DNA of 64,000 bases. Source: Acidobacteriota bacterium. GTDB taxonomy: Bacteria; Acidobacteriota; Aminicenantia; Aminicenantales; Saccharicenantaceae. The position numbers were made by a program, and so were the translations under genes. The DNA lies in assembly GCA_029569255.1 (NCBI GenBank), contig JAKQUO010000042.1, forward strand, positions 1-64,000, written 5' to 3'. The notes below the pieces were generated by a model. It saw only the letters and a list, made by a program, of their open reading frames with translations. It did no database searches and was not told where the DNA came from. The first letter of the stretch is position 1. Every line of letters starts with the position of its first letter. Shown here piece by piece: positions 63,297 through 64,000 of this stretch.

Positions 63297-64000
63297 GCCG
63301 CCCCGAGGTCTGCCCGAAGTGCCAGGGGACGGGCTGGCTCCTCGAGGACGCCGGCGGCTCCCAGGTGGCCAAGCGTTGCTCCTGCTTCGGCGACCGGGTC
63401 AAGCGGTCCCTCGTCGACCAGTCCAACATCCCCCAGCGCTACCTCGGGTGCAGCCTGGAGAACTTCGAGGTCCACAACGATTCCCACCGCGACGCCCTGA
63501 AGATCTCCCGGCAGTTCGTCAAGAACTACCCGGCCCAGGACGTGGGGCTCCTGTTCATCGGGCCCTGCGGGGTGGGGAAGACCCACCTGGCCGTGGCCGT
63601 CATACGGGAGCTCATCCGGACGAAGGACGCGGTCTGCGTCTTCTACGACTTCCGCGACCTCATCCGCGAGATCCAGAGCACCTTCACCCCCGAATCGACC
63701 CTGACCGAGTCGGACGTCCTGGCCCCGGTCTTCTCGGCCGAGGTCCTCGTCCTCGACGAGCTGGGGGCCAAGCGGACGACGGCCTGGGTCGAGGAGACGG
63801 TCTTCTACATCATCAACCACCGCTACAACCACAAAAAGATGACCCTGTTCACGACCAACTACCCCGACACCGACGAGGAGGAGGACCGGCGGGACTCCTT
63901 CTATAAAAAGAGCGGCGACAGCCTCATCGACCGCATCGGGGTCCGGCTGCGGTCGCGGATCTACGAGATGTGCAAGGTCGTCGAGATAGGGGGCGACGAC
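63293..64000 (+). CDS. DnaC/IstB-like ATPase with N-terminal zinc finger (cut by window end)
   Basis: 236 codons are visible; the stop is beyond the right edge. The TTG start overlaps the sigma factor stop (TTGA). Residues 1-35 form a likely zinc site (Cys7, Cys10, Cys29, Cys31). The AAA+ ATPase follows with Walker A GPCGVGKT (90-97) and Walker B VLVLDE (151-156), then LLTTNY-type sensor (LFTTNYPD). Such proteins load replicative helicases (DnaC, DnaI) or help transposases (IstB). No transposase is adjacent, so helicase loading is likelier. Confidence 0.82.
   Translation, partial: MSRPEVCPKCQGTGWLLEDAGGSQVAKRCSCFGDRVKRSLVDQSNIPQRYLGCSLENFEVHNDSHRDALKISRQFVKNYPAQDVGLLFIGPCGVGKTHLAVAVIRELIRTKDAVCVFYDFRDLIREIQSTFTPESTLTESDVLAPVFSAEVLVLDELGAKRTTAWVEETVFYIINHRYNHKKMTLFTTNYPDTDEEEDRRDSFYKKSGDSLIDRIGVRLRSRIYEMCKVVEIGGDD

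Noticed and set aside
63293-64000. IstB of an insertion sequence
   Set aside because: No IstA-like transposase, terminal repeats or target duplication is visible, and the gene is coupled to a sigma factor gene.

Overview
The window is a compact, very GC-rich, Gram-negative-type bacterial chromosome segment with about 63 protein genes. No tRNA, rRNA, CRISPR, prophage or insertion sequence was recognised. Third codon positions are almost all G or C, many genes overlap as ATGA, GTGA or TGATG, and starts are ATG, GTG or TTG. BamD, lipoproteins, beta-barrel-like proteins, a NADH dehydrogenase operon, an HspR-type dnaK operon and a radical SAM fusion of unknown role point to an uncultured Acidobacteriota-like lineage. 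Candidatus Aminicenantes is my best guess; it is an inference from gene content, not a database result.

Layout. 1-3.4 kb: a truncated lipoprotein gene, a metallo-beta-lactamase-fold protein and a KimA-like APC permease, separated by a tandem repeat and hairpin. 3.4-8.1 kb: a relic of sucD directly behind mdh, then divergent acnB coupled to an SDR. 8.2-12.9 kb: an M23 peptidase, def-fmt and an OPT transporter. 12.9-20.8 kb: the rod-shape operon mreB-mreC-mreD-mrdA-rodA, ending in a radical SAM/DUF2344 fusion. 20.8-25 kb: an acyl-CoA dehydrogenase, ExbD, an ACT protein, a PKD/outer-membrane protein and a REPIN-like repeat. 25-31.7 kb (minus): nusA-infB-DUF503-rbfA-nrnA-truB, then two DUF507 genes. 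31.9-39.3 kb (minus): one seven-gene unit, PASTA protein-rpe-bamD-barrel protein-subtilase-recN-miaB. 39.4-45.7 kb: threonine aldolase, a membrane Fe-S oxidoreductase, cstA and lpdA. 45.8-54 kb: nuoABCDEFGHI plus a second metallo-beta-lactamase protein, without nuoJKLMN. 54-58.7 kb: malic enzyme and an envelope cluster with two L,D-transpeptidases. 58.9-64 kb: dnaK-dnaJ-hspR, a sigma-70 factor and a DnaC-like ATPase cut by the window end.

How the genes fit together. Central carbon genes (mdh, acnB, malic enzyme, lpdA) and electron-transfer genes (nuo, acyl-CoA dehydrogenase, the Fe-S oxidoreductase) suggest a heterotroph that oxidises organic acids or acyl-CoAs and passes electrons to quinone. 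The shape, peptidoglycan and outer-membrane genes form several separate envelope clusters.

Promoters are unusually readable. Nearly every transcription unit starts behind a TTGACA-like box, 16-18 bp and a TAnnnT-like box. This also corrects several gene starts and suggests that a few mRNAs are leaderless or nearly so.

The most notable observations are the sucD relic, a 91-bp inverted repeat pair of REP type 34 kb apart, a perfect palindrome across the -10 box of the nuo promoter, the complex I operon that stops after nuoI, and the HspR-controlled chaperone operon joined to a sigma factor. No single wholly new system stood out. The best candidates for undescribed biology are the L,D-transpeptidase/lipoprotein cluster, the paired DUF507 proteins and the radical SAM gene at the end of the shape operon.
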